Source: Actinoplanes sp. KI2
GTDB lineage: Bacteria > Actinomycetota > Actinomycetes > Mycobacteriales > Micromonosporaceae
Direction: 5' to 3'
DNA: 64,000 nt
Assembly: GCF_025630775.1 (NCBI RefSeq)
Contig: NZ_JAOSZE010000002.1
Span: 124,001-188,000, forward strand
Positions 30,881 through 40,066 of this stretch are shown here, piece after piece. Below the pieces are notes generated by a model. It did no database searches. It saw only the letters and a program-made list of their open reading frames with translations, and had not been told where the DNA came from. The first letter of the stretch is position 1. Each line of letters begins with the position of its first letter. The position numbers were made by a program, and so were the translations under genes.

Positions 30881-31264
30881 ATCGCCCTCCCCGTCATGCA
30901 ACGCTTGTCTTAGAGAGGACAAACAAGTCGACCGTCCGGTTGCATCGACTTCCACTTTTGATCCTAGGAAGGCTGCGATCACCCGGGCCGGTCGAGGCGT
31001 CCGCTTACTCTCCGTCGCTGGTCCCGGGGTCGCGGAACGTACGGGGAGTCGGGCGACCTCCTCGTCCAGGACCGGGGCGTCAGCCCGACCGGGAACCGGC
31101 CGTACACCGCTCGGGGTTATGAGGTTTCGCGCGACAACATAACAGTCATTATGGTGCGGTCGCGATTTGCCCGTTTCCGGCATTGTTGGATTGCCAGTAA
31201 CGGTAATTCGATAATTTGCCACAGCGGAAACGCGCGACTGTTCCCCGCGGGTCACGTCCTGGAC
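30881..31264. other. Intergenic and promoter region of the ECF sigma operon
   Basis: About 380 bases, less GC-rich than the rest, between two minus-strand genes. It contains a small inverted repeat TTGTC/GACAA (30905-30922) just upstream of the sigma start. No further gene. The sigma operon promoter must lie here. Confidence 0.45.
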
Positions 31265-31786
31265 TCAGCGGCTGAGAGCGGCACTGATCTCGTCAATCAG
31301 GTCTGAGAGATCAACCTGCCCGTCCGTCGGGACCATGATCTCGGCGGCGACGCCGAGCGGCTGGGCTTCCGCAGCCCATCGAGGCCAGGACACCACGAGT
31401 TGGCGATCGTCGTCATGAAGGGCCGCTCGGCGGCGGTTCCGGTAGCGTTCCCGCGCCAGCGAGGCCGGCACGTCACACCAGATCTCGACGGCCGCGGGGC
31501 TGGCGCACCGGCGAAGGCCATTCTGGACGTAGCCGAGATCTCGCGGCTTGAACCACCAGGATTCGAGAATGACGAGACCCGATGTGGCGGCGGCCAGGTC
31601 CCACATGGCTTCGCTTGCCACGGCGCCGAACGCCGTCGTGGGGATGCCCGGCAAGGCGGCCGCCATCGCCTCCTTGAGGACGTCTTTACCGATGACCGGG
31701 ACGTCCATGGCGGCAGCCAGCCGGTTCGCCAGCGTGGTCTTGCCGGAACCGGGCAGGCCGTTGACCAGGACGAGGTAGTCCGCCAT
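31265..31786 (-). CDS. P-loop kinase-like ATPase
   Basis: A 173-residue protein with Walker A GLPGSGKTT (9-17), an early Asp (VIGKDVLKEAM), a later acidic LVILESWWF (Walker-B-like) and the Arg lid LARERYRNRRRAAL. The pattern is that of small-molecule kinases of the chloramphenicol phosphotransferase/AAA_33 group. The substrate is unknown. It is divergent from the DapA-family gene. Confidence 0.75.
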   Translation of the reverse strand: MADYLVLVNGLPGSGKTTLANRLAAAMDVPVIGKDVLKEAMAAALPGIPTTAFGAVASEAMWDLAAATSGLVILESWWFKPRDLGYVQNGLRRCASPAAVEIWCDVPASLARERYRNRRRAALHDDDRQLVVSWPRWAAEAQPLGVAAEIMVPTDGQVDLSDLIDEISAALSR

Positions 31787-31885
31787 GCGGAAAAGGATTC
31801 CACGGCCCGTGACTTAAGCGGCACTTAATCAAGCGGCAGCAGAACTAACTGGACCTCACCCATTCTTCCCGGCAGGTTGGTGCGC

Positions 31886-32743
31886 ATGCTCTACGTCCCC
31901 GTCATCACCCCGTTCGGCGCCGACGGCGCCGTGGCCTGGCCGGCCCTCGAAGCCCTCGCCCACGACCTGCTCACCGGCGGCGCCACCGGACTGGTCGCGC
32001 TCGGCACCACCGCCGAGCCCGCATCGCTGACCCCCGGCGAGCGCCGCGACGTGCTCGACCTGCTGGCCGCGGTCTGCCGGGAACACCAGGCCCCGCTGAT
32101 CGTCGGCGCCAACGACCCCGACCAGTTGCGCGTGCTCGCCGACCGCCCGGCCGTGCGGGCCGCGCTCAGCCTCGTCCCGCCGTTCCTGCGCCCCGGCGAG
32201 GAGGGCGTCATCGCGCACCTGCAGGACCTGGCCGCCCGCTCCCCCGTACCGCTGATCGTCTACCACGTCCCCTACCGCACCGCTCAGCCGCTCACCGCCG
32301 CCGCGCTGCACCGCCTCGCCGCCACCCCCGCCATCACCGGGATCAAGTTCGCGCCCGGCGTGATCGACCCCGAGGTGGTCGCCTTCCTGGCCGACCCGCC
32401 CGCCGACTTCACCGTCCTGGCCGGCGACGACGTGCTGCTCTCCCCGCTGCTGGCGCTGGGCGCGCACGGCGGCATCCTCGCCTCCGCGCACCTCGCCACC
32501 TCCTCCTACGCCGCGCTGATCACCGCCTGGCAGGCCGGCGACCTCGCCGTCGCCCGCCCGCTCGGGCACCGCCTGGCCGCACTCTCCGCCGCCCTGTTCG
32601 CCGAGCCGAACCCGACCGTGATCAAAGCCGTCCTGCATGCCGAGGGCCGCATCCCCACCCCCGACGTCCGCCTGCCGCTGCTCCCCGCCTCCACCCGGAC
32701 GCTCGAGCGGGCGCTGGGCGTGCGCGAGTTCGCCACCACCTAA
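31886..32743 (+). CDS. Dihydrodipicolinate synthase (DapA) family aldolase
   Basis: A 285-residue TIM-barrel protein. VITPFGADG starts the fold, and GTTAEPASLTPGER carries the TT(G/A)E loop. The catalytic Tyr is in VYHVPYRT and the Schiff-base Lys in GIKFAPG. ATG 31886 is preferred over TTG 31877 because it begins directly at the first strand. The family also includes N-acetylneuraminate lyase-type and other pyruvate aldolases. The absence of neighbouring lysine biosynthetic genes means the real substrate may not be aspartate semialdehyde. Confidence 0.8.
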   Translation: MLYVPVITPFGADGAVAWPALEALAHDLLTGGATGLVALGTTAEPASLTPGERRDVLDLLAAVCREHQAPLIVGANDPDQLRVLADRPAVRAALSLVPPFLRPGEEGVIAHLQDLAARSPVPLIVYHVPYRTAQPLTAAALHRLAATPAITGIKFAPGVIDPEVVAFLADPPADFTVLAGDDVLLSPLLALGAHGGILASAHLATSSYAALITAWQAGDLAVARPLGHRLAALSAALFAEPNPTVIKAVLHAEGRIPTPDVRLPLLPASTRTLERALGVREFATT

Positions 32744-33045
32744 AAACCTTTTCCGGTACGGGTCGGAAAAGTCCCCGGTGAGCCGGACGGCCTGGCTGCA
32801 ACACCGGCCCCGACCCCAGCCGCCGGGTGGGCCCGGCCCAAGACCTCGTCCACCTCGGTGAGCGCCGCGGACCAGCACCCGCGCCGGCACGCTGCGCGCG
32901 CTCAGCTCCCCGAGAGCGGTCAGTCCGTCCATCCCGGACGCCGTCCCGGGGTCGGCCGCCGAGGGAACGCACCCCGACGATCGCGCCACGGTAGACCCGC
33001 CGCCGGCGCCCCTGCGCCGTGCCGGCCCCGCTCCCGGTTCGCGCG
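32744..33045. other. Intergenic stretch with a regulator remnant
   Basis: Approximately 300 bases between the aldolase and mycosin genes. The only interpretable part is the response-regulator remnant at 32866-32946, listed separately. The rest shows no gene or clear hairpin. Confidence 0.45.
32866..32946 (-). pseudogene. Response-regulator receiver fragment
   Basis: In one minus-strand frame about 25 codons read SGMDGLTALGELSARSVPARVLV. This is nearly the same as GMDGVTAIGELTRRGVPARVLV in the receiver domain of the regulator at 13160-13804. Nothing before or after continues the receiver fold and there is no start codon or HTH. It is a decayed remnant of a NarL-type regulator. Confidence 0.7.
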
Positions 33046-34242
33046 CTACACCGCGCCCGGCCCGGCGGGCCGCCAGCCCCGGCTGCGGCCACGCCGCACG
33101 ATCAGCGCCGCCGCGGCCAGCAGCACCACCAGCCCCGCCCCGCCCGCCGCGAACCACAACGCCATCCGCTGCGACTGCGCACGCCGGTCGGCCAGCGCCA
33201 CCGCGGCCGGGTCGATCGGGTGGACGACCTGCGGCGCGGCCGGCGCCCGGGTGGCCGGCCCGAGCGTCTCGGTCAGCGCCCGGTACGGGTTGAGCAGCCC
33301 CGTGCCGTACTCCTTCGGCCCGCCCGGCGCCGGATCCGCCGTCGCCTGCAGCCGCCTGAGCACGCCCGCCGGCGTGATCCCCGGGAACCGCTCGAGCACC
33401 AGCGCGGCCGTCGCCGACACGAACGGCGCCGAGAAGCTCGTGCCCGCCTCGTCGGTGCGGTACCCCGACCCGGCCGCGGCGACGGTGACGTTTGTCCCGT
33501 ACGCGGCGATCGTCAGGAAATCCCCGCGCTGCGAGAAGTCCGCCCGGGTCCCGTCCTGCTGGACCGCCGCCACCGCGATCACCCCCGGGACGGCCGCCGG
33601 CCAGGTCTTGTCCTCGTTGCCGTTCTTGCCGTGGTTGCCGGCCGCGGCCACCACCACGACCCCCGCGTCGAGCGCGCGGCGGACCGCGGCGTCGACCACC
33701 TGACTGTCGCCGGGCAGCACCAGCGACAGATTGATCACCTGGACGTGCGCCTGCTCGACGGCGAAGTCGATCGCCTGGGCGAACTTCTGCTGGCTCCCCG
33801 ACTCGCCGATCAGGTTGCCCTCGGCGTCCTCGGTCTGCTCGCTGACCCGGATCGGCACGATCCGGGCGCCCGGCGCCAGCCCCCGGAACCCGGTGCCGCC
33901 CGCCGGGGCCGCCGCGATGATGCTGGCCACCGCCGTGCCGTGCCCGACGCAGTCCTGCTTGCCGTCCGGCCCGCCGTGCAGGAAGTCGGCGCCGTCGAGC
34001 ACCTGGCCCCGCAGCTGCGGGTGGTCGGGGTCGACCCCGGAGTCGATCACCGCGATCCGGATGCCGCGGCCGGTGGCGAGGGGGGCGAGACGCTCCGGCG
34101 CATACACCCGGTCCTCGATCGGGGTGCCCTTGACCGTCTGGGACGTGGGCGGCGCCGGGTCGCACACCGCCTGGGCCGGGGCCGGCGCCACGAGCACGGC
34201 GAGCACCGTCACCGCCACAGCCGCCAGGCGAGCCCAGCGCAT
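33046..34242 (-). CDS. mycP: Mycosin-type subtilisin-like serine protease (S8), orphan
   Basis: A 398-residue protein with a signal peptide (RWARLAAVAVTVLAVLVAPAPAQA), a mycosin-like pro-segment (KGTPIEDRVYAPERLAPLATGRG) and the catalytic triad Asp67 (IAVIDSGVD), His101 (CVGHGTAVA) and Ser269 (AGTSFSAP). Asn203 (AAGNHG) is the oxyanion residue. A C-terminal membrane helix (about 365-385) and an Arg-rich tail anchor it, as in MycP of type VII secretion. The ATG is 34240-34242. No ESX/Ecc genes are within the window, so it may serve a distant cluster. Confidence 0.85.
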   Translation of the reverse strand: MRWARLAAVAVTVLAVLVAPAPAQAVCDPAPPTSQTVKGTPIEDRVYAPERLAPLATGRGIRIAVIDSGVDPDHPQLRGQVLDGADFLHGGPDGKQDCVGHGTAVASIIAAAPAGGTGFRGLAPGARIVPIRVSEQTEDAEGNLIGESGSQQKFAQAIDFAVEQAHVQVINLSLVLPGDSQVVDAAVRRALDAGVVVVAAAGNHGKNGNEDKTWPAAVPGVIAVAAVQQDGTRADFSQRGDFLTIAAYGTNVTVAAAGSGYRTDEAGTSFSAPFVSATAALVLERFPGITPAGVLRRLQATADPAPGGPKEYGTGLLNPYRALTETLGPATRAPAAPQVVHPIDPAAVALADRRAQSQRMALWFAAGGAGLVVLLAAAALIVRRGRSRGWRPAGPGAV

Positions 34243-34349
34243 CCGACAACACCCCCGTCCTCCACGATTGCGATGGATGGTACCGAGGGGGTGCGACAGC
34301 CGACGCCCCACGGTGCTCAAGACGATCGGACCCGACGCCCCACGGTGAT

Positions 34350-35366
34350 TCAGGACAACGCCTCCTGTCCCCACCGGGCGATCACGGCCAGAATCGGCGC
34401 CCGCCCGGCGAAGACCTCCGCCGGCGCGCGCCGGTCGTAGGCGGCCGCCCCGGCCGGCGCGGACACCGCCGCCACCATCCGCGGGGCCAGCCAGAAGTAC
34501 TTCGCCGCGCCGGTCGCCTTGATCGCCCGGCGGACGGTGGCCTCGCCGACCGCCCCGGCCATCCCCCGCACGTAGCCGTCGGTCACCGCGTCGAGGACCG
34601 CGTCGAGCAGGGCACCGTCGATCAGCCCGTCCAGGAACGCGTCGAGCGCCAGGTTCGCCGCGTCCTCCCCGATCGCGCCCGGCCCGGCGAACGCCCAGTC
34701 GAGCAGCACCGGGCCCCGGGGAGCGAGGATCAGGTTCATCGGCCACACATCGTGGTGGCACAACGTACGCGGAAAGTCATCGGCGGCCGCCAGCAGCTCC
34801 GCCCGGCGCTCCCACAGTCGTCGCAGGCTGTCGCGCAGCGACGCCGGCCAGGCCGCCGCCACCGACGGGTGGTCCCAGTCCAGCCGCTGCTCGGCGACGG
34901 GCTGGGCGAGGGTGTAATCCCGCAGGAAGTCGCGCGCCAGCCACGGCTGCCGCAGCGGGGTCCCCAACCGGCCGGCCTGCCCGGCCCCGAGCCGGAACGC
35001 GACGTCGCCGAGCTCGGCCGGGGACGCGGTGATGCCGGGCCGGCCGGCCACGTCCTCGAGCCACAGCGCCACCGACCCGTCCGCGCACTCGGCGGACGAG
35101 CGCAGCGCCGGGGCGGAGACCAGCGGAAATGCGGTCGCGGGCAGCCCCGCCTCGTACGCGGAAGGCTCTCGCCGCCAATAGTTGAAGTGGCCTGGATCGT
35201 CGCTCGCGGCCAGGTGCGCGGCGGCACCCGCCCGGCGCGGCGTCGCCAGCTTGAGGATCGCCGTTCCGTCGCCGCGCCGGACCCGCCAGACACCGCCGGT
35301 GACCTCGTTCGCCCTGCTGTGCGTCAGCTCCGACGCCACCCACCCCGGCTCCAGCAAGTGATCCAC
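34350..35366 (-). CDS. Aminoglycoside phosphotransferase (APH/choline kinase-like) family protein
   Basis: About 338 residues. The catalytic loop is [14 protein letters not shown] (Asp and Asn of the HxDxxxxN motif), followed by VLLDWAFAG with the metal-binding Asp. The N-terminal lobe has [17 protein letters not shown] chose GTG 35364-35366 ([10 protein letters not shown]); GGAGGTTAGG lies about 14 bases upstream and the frame before it is open but unconvincing. The family contains antibiotic kinases and small-molecule kinases; no particular substrate is supported. It is divergent from the ArsR operon. Confidence 0.78.
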   Translation of the reverse strand: MDHLLEPGWVASELTHSRANEVTGGVWRVRRGDGTAILKLATPRRAGAAAHLAASDDPGHFNYWRREPSAYEAGLPATAFPLVSAPALRSSAECADGSVALWLEDVAGRPGITASPAELGDVAFRLGAGQAGRLGTPLRQPWLARDFLRDYTLAQPVAEQRLDWDHPSVAAAWPASLRDSLRRLWERRAELLAAADDFPRTLCHHDVWPMNLILAPRGPVLLDWAFAGPGAIGEDAANLALDAFLDGLIDGALLDAVLDAVTDGYVRGMAGAVGEATVRRAIKATGAAKYFWLAPRMVAAVSAPAGAAAYDRRAPAEVFAGRAPILAVIARWGQEALS

Positions 35367-35436
35367 GGCAGGCAGCCTAACCTCCGACCACAAATACAGC
35401 CTGGACAACTTTTGTTTTCGGTGGCACGCTCGGACC

Positions 35437-36018
35437 ATGCACGACGTAGCCGTCATCGAAGACCCCGCCGCCGCCGAGGTCTCCCTCGACCCGATCCGCA
35501 GCCGGCTGCTCGCCGAGCTCGCCGAGCCCGGCAGCGCCACCATGCTCGCCGGCAAGGTCGGACTGCCCCGGCAGAAAGTCAACTACCACCTGCGCACCCT
35601 CGAACAGCACGGCCTCATCCACCTCGTCGAGGAACGCCGCAAGGGCAACGTCACCGAGCGCATGATGCAGGCCACCGCCGCCTCCTACGTGATCTCCCCC
35701 GCCGCCATGGCCGCCGTCGCCCCCGACCCCGGCCGCGCCCCCGACCGGCTCTCCGCCCGCTGGCTGCTCGCCCTCGCCGGCCGCCTCGTCCGCGACGTCG
35801 GCGCCCTGATCACCGGCGCCGGCCAGGCCCAGCAGCGCGTCGCCACCTACGCCCTGGACGGCGAGATCCGCTTCGCCACCCCCGACGACCGCGCCGCCTT
35901 CGCCGCCGAACTCACCGACAGCGTCGCCCGACTGATCAGCAAGTATCACCGCGAGACCGGCCGAAAACACCGCATAGTGGTCGCCGTGCACCCGGCCCTC
36001 GACTCCCAGGAGAAATGA
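35437..36018 (+). CDS. ArsR-family winged-helix regulator
   Basis: A 193-residue protein. The wHTH is at about 18-75 ([46 protein letters not shown]), with the wing [13 protein letters not shown]. There is no metal-binding cysteine motif, so it is likely not a metal sensor. The C-terminal 100 residues form an effector or dimer domain. It is coupled by ATGA overlap to the SRPBCC gene, a common pairing in which the regulator controls an AHSA1-type protein. The promoter region at 35370-35430 contains a TTTTGTTTT stretch. Confidence 0.85.
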   Translation: MHDVAVIEDPAAAEVSLDPIRSRLLAELAEPGSATMLAGKVGLPRQKVNYHLRTLEQHGLIHLVEERRKGNVTERMMQATAASYVISPAAMAAVAPDPGRAPDRLSARWLLALAGRLVRDVGALITGAGQAQQRVATYALDGEIRFATPDDRAAFAAELTDSVARLISKYHRETGRKHRIVVAVHPALDSQEK

Positions 36019-36713
36019 CCATGGGCAAGGAATTCGAGATCCGCCTCGACGCCGGCCTCGACGCCACCCCCGAACAGATCTGGGACGCGATCGCCACCGG
36101 CCCCGGCATCTCCACCTGGTTCATCGGCCGCACCGAGATCGACAACGGCGAGGTCCGCACCGCCTTCGGCGACGACTGGATCCCCGCCGGCACCATCACC
36201 ACCAACGACAAACCACACCATTTCGCGTACGGGTCGCAGCCCGCCCCCGACGGCCGATTCATCGCCTACGACTACCTCATCGAGGGCCACGACCGCTCCG
36301 GCACCGTCCTGCGCGCCGTCACCAGCGGCTTCCTCCCCGGCGACGACTGGACCGACGAATACGAGGCCATGCAGTACGGCACCCAGCTCTTCTTCGCCAC
36401 CCTCGTCGAATACCTGCGCCACTTCCCCGGCCGGCCGGCCACCCCCGTCACCGCCTTCGGCCCACCCGTCACCGACTGGCCCGCCACCTGGGCAGCCCTG
36501 CACAAGACCCTCGGCCTCGGCCCCGCACCCCGGCCCGGCGACCCACTCCCCGGCGGCGGCCAGGTCTACTTCGTCAACCCACACACCCTCGGCCTGCGCA
36601 CCCCCACCGGCCTGCACCGATACCTCCGCGGCTTCCACGGCGCGCTGGTCGCCGGCCACGCGCTGACCGCCCCCGACGACACCGACTGGACCGCTCTCCT
36701 CAACCGCCTCTGA
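36015..36713 (+). CDS. SRPBCC (AHSA1/START-like) domain protein
   Basis: A 232-residue protein. The start at ATG 36015 overlaps the ArsR stop, with AGGAGA upstream. The SRPBCC fold is clear at 1-150: RLDAGLDATPEQIWDAIATGPGISTWFIG, then FGDDWIPAGTITTNDKPHHFAYGS and the long C-terminal helix TQLFFATLVEYLRHFPGRPA. A second part (151-232) is an extension not typical of the family. Ligand unknown. Confidence 0.82.
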   Translation: MTMGKEFEIRLDAGLDATPEQIWDAIATGPGISTWFIGRTEIDNGEVRTAFGDDWIPAGTITTNDKPHHFAYGSQPAPDGRFIAYDYLIEGHDRSGTVLRAVTSGFLPGDDWTDEYEAMQYGTQLFFATLVEYLRHFPGRPATPVTAFGPPVTDWPATWAALHKTLGLGPAPRPGDPLPGGGQVYFVNPHTLGLRTPTGLHRYLRGFHGALVAGHALTAPDDTDWTALLNRL

Positions 36714-36745
36714 CGCCGCGCGGCTCCCGAAAGGACACACCCGAC

Positions 36746-37546
36746 ATGCCCACCGTCACCTCCACCGACGGCACCACCATCGCCTACGAGACCACCGGCA
36801 CCGGCCCGGCCCTGATCCTCGTCGACGGCGCCATGTGCTACCGCGACTTCGGCCCCGCCCGCTCCCTCGCCTCGGCCCTCGCCGGCACCTTCACGGTCTG
36901 CCTCTACGACCGCCGCGGCCGCGGCGAGAGCGGCAACACCCTCCCCTGGTCCGAGGACCGCGAGATCGACGACCTGGCCGCCCTCCTGGAAGCCGTCGGC
37001 GGCGAGGCGGCCCTGCTCGGCGTCTCCTCCGGCGCCGTCCTGGCCGCCGACGCCGCCAACCGGCTGCCCGGCATCACCCAGCTCGCCCTCTACGAGCCGC
37101 CGTTCATCGTCGACGCCACCCGGGAGCCACGCGAGGACACCTTCGTCGCCGACACCGAGGCCCTGATCGCCCGCGACGACCGCTCCGGCGCCCTCAAGAA
37201 GTTCATGAAGCACGTCGGCATGCCCGCCCCCATGGTCCACGTCATGGCCCTGACCCCGCCGTGGCGCAAGCTCAAGGTGGTCGCCCCGACGCTCCCCTAC
37301 GACCTGCGCATCCTCGGCGACACCGGCCGGGGCGTCCCGCTCGACGCGGCCCGCTGGTCGAGCGTCACCGCCCCGGCGCTGGTGCTCGACGGCGGCAAGA
37401 GCCCGCAGTACATGCGCAACGCCGCCAAGGCGCTGAGCGAGGCGCTGCCCAAGGCGCAGTACCGCACCCTCCCCGGCCAGACCCACATGGTGAAGGCCGC
37501 GGCGCTCGCCCCGGTGGTGACGGAGTTCCTGACCGCCCGGCCCTGA
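36746..37546 (+). CDS. Alpha/beta hydrolase
   Basis: A 266-residue protein. LILVDGAMCYRDFG holds the oxyanion region, LLGVSSGAVLA the nucleophile elbow (GxSxG, first Ser of SSG), LVLDGGKS the acid strand, and LPGQTHMV the catalytic His. It begins 32 bp after the SRPBCC gene, behind CGAAAGGA, so it belongs to the ArsR-regulated operon. The substrate is unknown. The order ArsR-SRPBCC-hydrolase suggests a small stress or detoxification operon (inference). Confidence 0.82.
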   Translation: MPTVTSTDGTTIAYETTGTGPALILVDGAMCYRDFGPARSLASALAGTFTVCLYDRRGRGESGNTLPWSEDREIDDLAALLEAVGGEAALLGVSSGAVLAADAANRLPGITQLALYEPPFIVDATREPREDTFVADTEALIARDDRSGALKKFMKHVGMPAPMVHVMALTPPWRKLKVVAPTLPYDLRILGDTGRGVPLDAARWSSVTAPALVLDGGKSPQYMRNAAKALSEALPKAQYRTLPGQTHMVKAAALAPVVTEFLTARP

Positions 37547-37639
37547 GCCCCCAGCAAGAGGCGGGTCGTCGTTGATTCCTTTTTGGTTTTGACCTTGCCT
37601 TGTGCCGTGACCGGGTGACGCCGCGCACGTCGCGTAGGG

Positions 37640-37651
37640 CATCCTAGGATG
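37640..37651. promoter_or_regulatory. CATCCTAGGATG palindrome (first copy)
   Basis: A perfect 12-bp palindrome 74 bp upstream of the coiled-coil protein gene. The same sequence occurs at 58384-58395 (there extended to GCATCCTAGGATGC), about 195 bp upstream of a methyltransferase gene. Two identical copies in the window suggest a shared regulator site. Confidence 0.5.
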
Positions 37652-37724
37652 ATTCCTGGCAAGGGAAACGCCGACGGTGTGGTGGCGCCGTCCGGGTGAC
37701 CGGCCCGCCTAGGGTGAGCAGTCG

Positions 37725-38942
37725 ATGAGCGACAACGACACCACCCCGGACGCCGAGACCCGGCCCTGCGCCCACTGTGGACGCCCCGTGCCGCAGCGGG
37801 CCTCGGCCGGCCGCCCGTTCCGGTACTGCCGGGACAACGACGGCGAGTGCCAGCGCGCCTCCCGCAACAGCCGGATGCGGCACCGCGCCTCCCCCGGCCT
37901 GGCCGGCGAGGTGGCCCGCACCTGGGAGATCGTCGACCGCCTCGACCAGCTGGTCGGCACCCTGTCCGAGGCCCTGCACGCCGAGCTGTCCCCGGCCGGC
38001 GTCGAGCGCCGGCTGGCCGAGCTGCGCGCCGAGACCTCCGGCGCGATCGCCGCCGCCCACACCGAACGCGACGACGCCCGCCGTGACGCCGAACGCGCCA
38101 CCACCGCGGTGGCCACCGCCCAGCAACTCTCCGCCGCCGCGGCGGCCGAGCGCGACGAGGCCCGTCACCAGGCCGAGGAGGCCGGCCGCCGGGCGAAGGC
38201 CGCCACCGAGAGCGCCACCCGGGCCGCCACCGACCGCGACGAGGCCCGCCGCGAGACGACCAGGGCGGTGACCCTGCGCGAACGAGCCGAGTCGGAACGC
38301 GACGCCGCCCGGTCCGAGCTCGCCGACGCCCGCGAAGCGGCCCGCGCCGAACTGGCCGACGCCCGCGCCGAACTGGCCGAACTCCGGGAGACCGCCCGCG
38401 CCGAGCTGGCCGACCTGCGGGAGACCGCCCGCGCCGAGCTGGCCGCGACCCGCGGCGAGCTGGCCACCGCGCAGGCCGACCTCCAGCAGGCCCGGCGCGA
38501 CCTGGCCGCCACTGTCGAGCAGGCACAGGCCGCGGCCGCCCGCGCCGAGCAGCTGCGCCGCACGGTCGACCAGCTGAAGACCGCGCAGCGAGACCTGAGC
38601 GACCAACTCACGGCCGCCCACAAGACCACCGCCGCCGTACGCGAGGAGGCCGCCACCGCCGGCGCCGAGCTGGTCCGGCTCCGCCGGGTCCTGTCCGAGG
38701 CCACCACGGAGCGAGACGCCCTGCGCCGGGCCCGCGAGGACCAGACCCGAGCCGCCGAGCAGGACCGCGCCGACCTGGAACGCCGCCTCACCACCGCCCG
38801 CGCCGAAGCCGACGCCGCCCAGACGCGGGCCGGCCAGCTGACCGCCCAGGTGAGCGACCTGGCCTCGGCCCTGGCGGCGCTGGGCGGCACTCGCCCGGCC
38901 GCTGCCCCCGCCCAGCAGTCCCGCGCCCAGACCGCCGGCTGA
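37725..38942 (+). CDS. Zinc-motif plus long coiled-coil protein
   Basis: A 405-residue soluble protein. Residues 13-45 have CAHCGRPVPQ, then RYCRDNDGEC: four cysteines with CxxC and CxxxxxxC spacing, suggesting a small zinc-binding fold. Residues about 70-390 are a heptad-like, charge-rich coiled coil with repeated ARAELADLRETARAEL. The plan recalls KfrA-type and structural DNA-organising proteins but the N-terminus is not the KfrA HTH. Function unknown. Transcribed alone, convergent with the SdpI gene, with a small GCTGAC/GTCAGC hairpin at the junction (38938-38955). Confidence 0.7.
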   Translation: MSDNDTTPDAETRPCAHCGRPVPQRASAGRPFRYCRDNDGECQRASRNSRMRHRASPGLAGEVARTWEIVDRLDQLVGTLSEALHAELSPAGVERRLAELRAETSGAIAAAHTERDDARRDAERATTAVATAQQLSAAAAAERDEARHQAEEAGRRAKAATESATRAATDRDEARRETTRAVTLRERAESERDAARSELADAREAARAELADARAELAELRETARAELADLRETARAELAATRGELATAQADLQQARRDLAATVEQAQAAAARAEQLRRTVDQLKTAQRDLSDQLTAAHKTTAAVREEAATAGAELVRLRRVLSEATTERDALRRAREDQTRAAEQDRADLERRLTTARAEADAAQTRAGQLTAQVSDLASALAALGGTRPAAAPAQQSRAQTAG

Positions 38943-38950
38943 CCACCCGG

Positions 38951-39280
38951 TCAGCTACCCACTCTGCTCGCGGCGCGGCTGCCCAGGACGCCCCCGAGGA
39001 TGACGAGCACCCCCATCACCAGGACGCCGGCCAGCACGACCCCGTCCGCCTTGTCGCCCTGCACCAGCCCGACGACGCCGGCCACCACCGCGGCGAGCCC
39101 GCCGAGGGTCACCACCGGCCCGGCCACCCGGTTGCCGACCGTGAAGGCCTGCTCGCTGCGCATGGTGCTCGCCGTGCGCACCCCGGCGAACCGGTTCCGG
39201 TGCAGCTTCCCGGCCCAGCCCAATCCTCCGCTGACCACCACCAGCACGCCGGCGACAACCACGACGATCGCTCCGACCAC
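38951..39280 (-). CDS. SdpI family membrane protein
   Basis: A 109-residue protein with three helices: AIVVVVAGVLVVVSGGLGW, VAGPVVTLGGLAAVVAGVVGLV and VVLAGVLVMGVLVILGGVLG. The loop KLHRNRFAGVRTASTMRSEQAFTVGNRVAG between the first and second is the SdpI signature. SdpI gives immunity to the SdpC toxin in Bacillus. Actinobacterial copies usually stand alone, as here, so immunity is not implied. The start is GTG 39278-39280. Confidence 0.85.
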   Translation of the reverse strand: MVGAIVVVVAGVLVVVSGGLGWAGKLHRNRFAGVRTASTMRSEQAFTVGNRVAGPVVTLGGLAAVVAGVVGLVQGDKADGVVLAGVLVMGVLVILGGVLGSRAASRVGS

Positions 39281-39343
39281 AACCGGCCCTCTTCCCTGGA
39301 GATCGACCCCCCCAGTGTCCGCCTCCGGCGCCGGGGACGCGGG

Positions 39344-39913
39344 TCAGAGGGGGCGTGCCGGGGTGGTCGATCGGGCGTCCTGCTGCGGGAATGCCCACTT
39401 CTTGAGGGCCCAGAGCCGGAACGCCATCGCGAGCAGCGTGCCGAGCAGGATGCCGGCGACGAAGTCGCTGATCTCCTGGGTCAGCTGGCTGACGGCCGGT
39501 GCCTGCAGGTGGAACAGGTAGCGCGCGACCCACATGGGCACGTCGTTGAGCACGACGCCGATGCCGCTGATACCGAAGAACAGCGCCGCTTCGTGGCGGC
39601 GTTTGCGGCCGCCCCGGGTGCGGAAGGACCATTCGCGGTTCAGGACGTACGACACGATGGTCGCGATGACGGTGGCGATGGTCAGTGCGGTGACCGGCTT
39701 GGTCGTCAGGACGGTGAGTTTGAGGGCGTAGTTGACCGCCACGGTGAGCATGAAACAGAAGCCGCCGACGGTGAGGAACTTCACCGTCTCGCGGTGCCGC
39801 AGCAGTTGCTGCCCCACCGGTGCCGGGAGGGCACCCACCAGTCGGCGGGTCACGCTGCCGGGCGCGTAGGCCGGGAACAGACCCTCGTGGGGTGCCAACT
39901 CCGTTTGGATCAT
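39344..39913 (-). CDS. GtrA-like membrane protein
   Basis: A 189-residue protein with four helices: LTVGGFCFMLTVAVNYAL, ALTIATVIATIVSYVLNREWSF, FFGISGIGVVLNDVPMWVARY and SDFVAGILLGTLLAMAFRLWALKKWAF. The RETVKFLTVGG start and NREWSFR loop are GtrA features. GtrA proteins move lipid-linked sugars across the membrane. It is divergent from the large membrane protein at 40067, which may use such a carrier. The region between has a small ATCAGC-N4-GCTGAT repeat (39948-39963). Confidence 0.85.
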   Translation of the reverse strand: MIQTELAPHEGLFPAYAPGSVTRRLVGALPAPVGQQLLRHRETVKFLTVGGFCFMLTVAVNYALKLTVLTTKPVTALTIATVIATIVSYVLNREWSFRTRGGRKRRHEAALFFGISGIGVVLNDVPMWVARYLFHLQAPAVSQLTQEISDFVAGILLGTLLAMAFRLWALKKWAFPQQDARSTTPARPL

Positions 39914-40066
39914 CGCCTGCCTGCCTCGCCGTACGGATCACGTCATGATCAGCATCGGCTGATGCGGGCGCGGGTCGAGGAATCCTGTCCCGCCACTTTC
40001 TCGGCCGCCGGGTGCCGGGTGCGATGAAGCGCTCAACTCGCCGCCCGGCGCAACCGAATAGGGGCG

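Noticed and set aside
30881..31255. N-terminal extension of the ECF sigma factor to about 298 residues
   Set aside because: The extra residues do not resemble any sigma region and TTG 30880 has a strong ribosome-binding site.
38951..39280. SdpI as an immunity gene of a toxin system
   Set aside because: No SdpC-like toxin, SdpR regulator or other partner is next to it.
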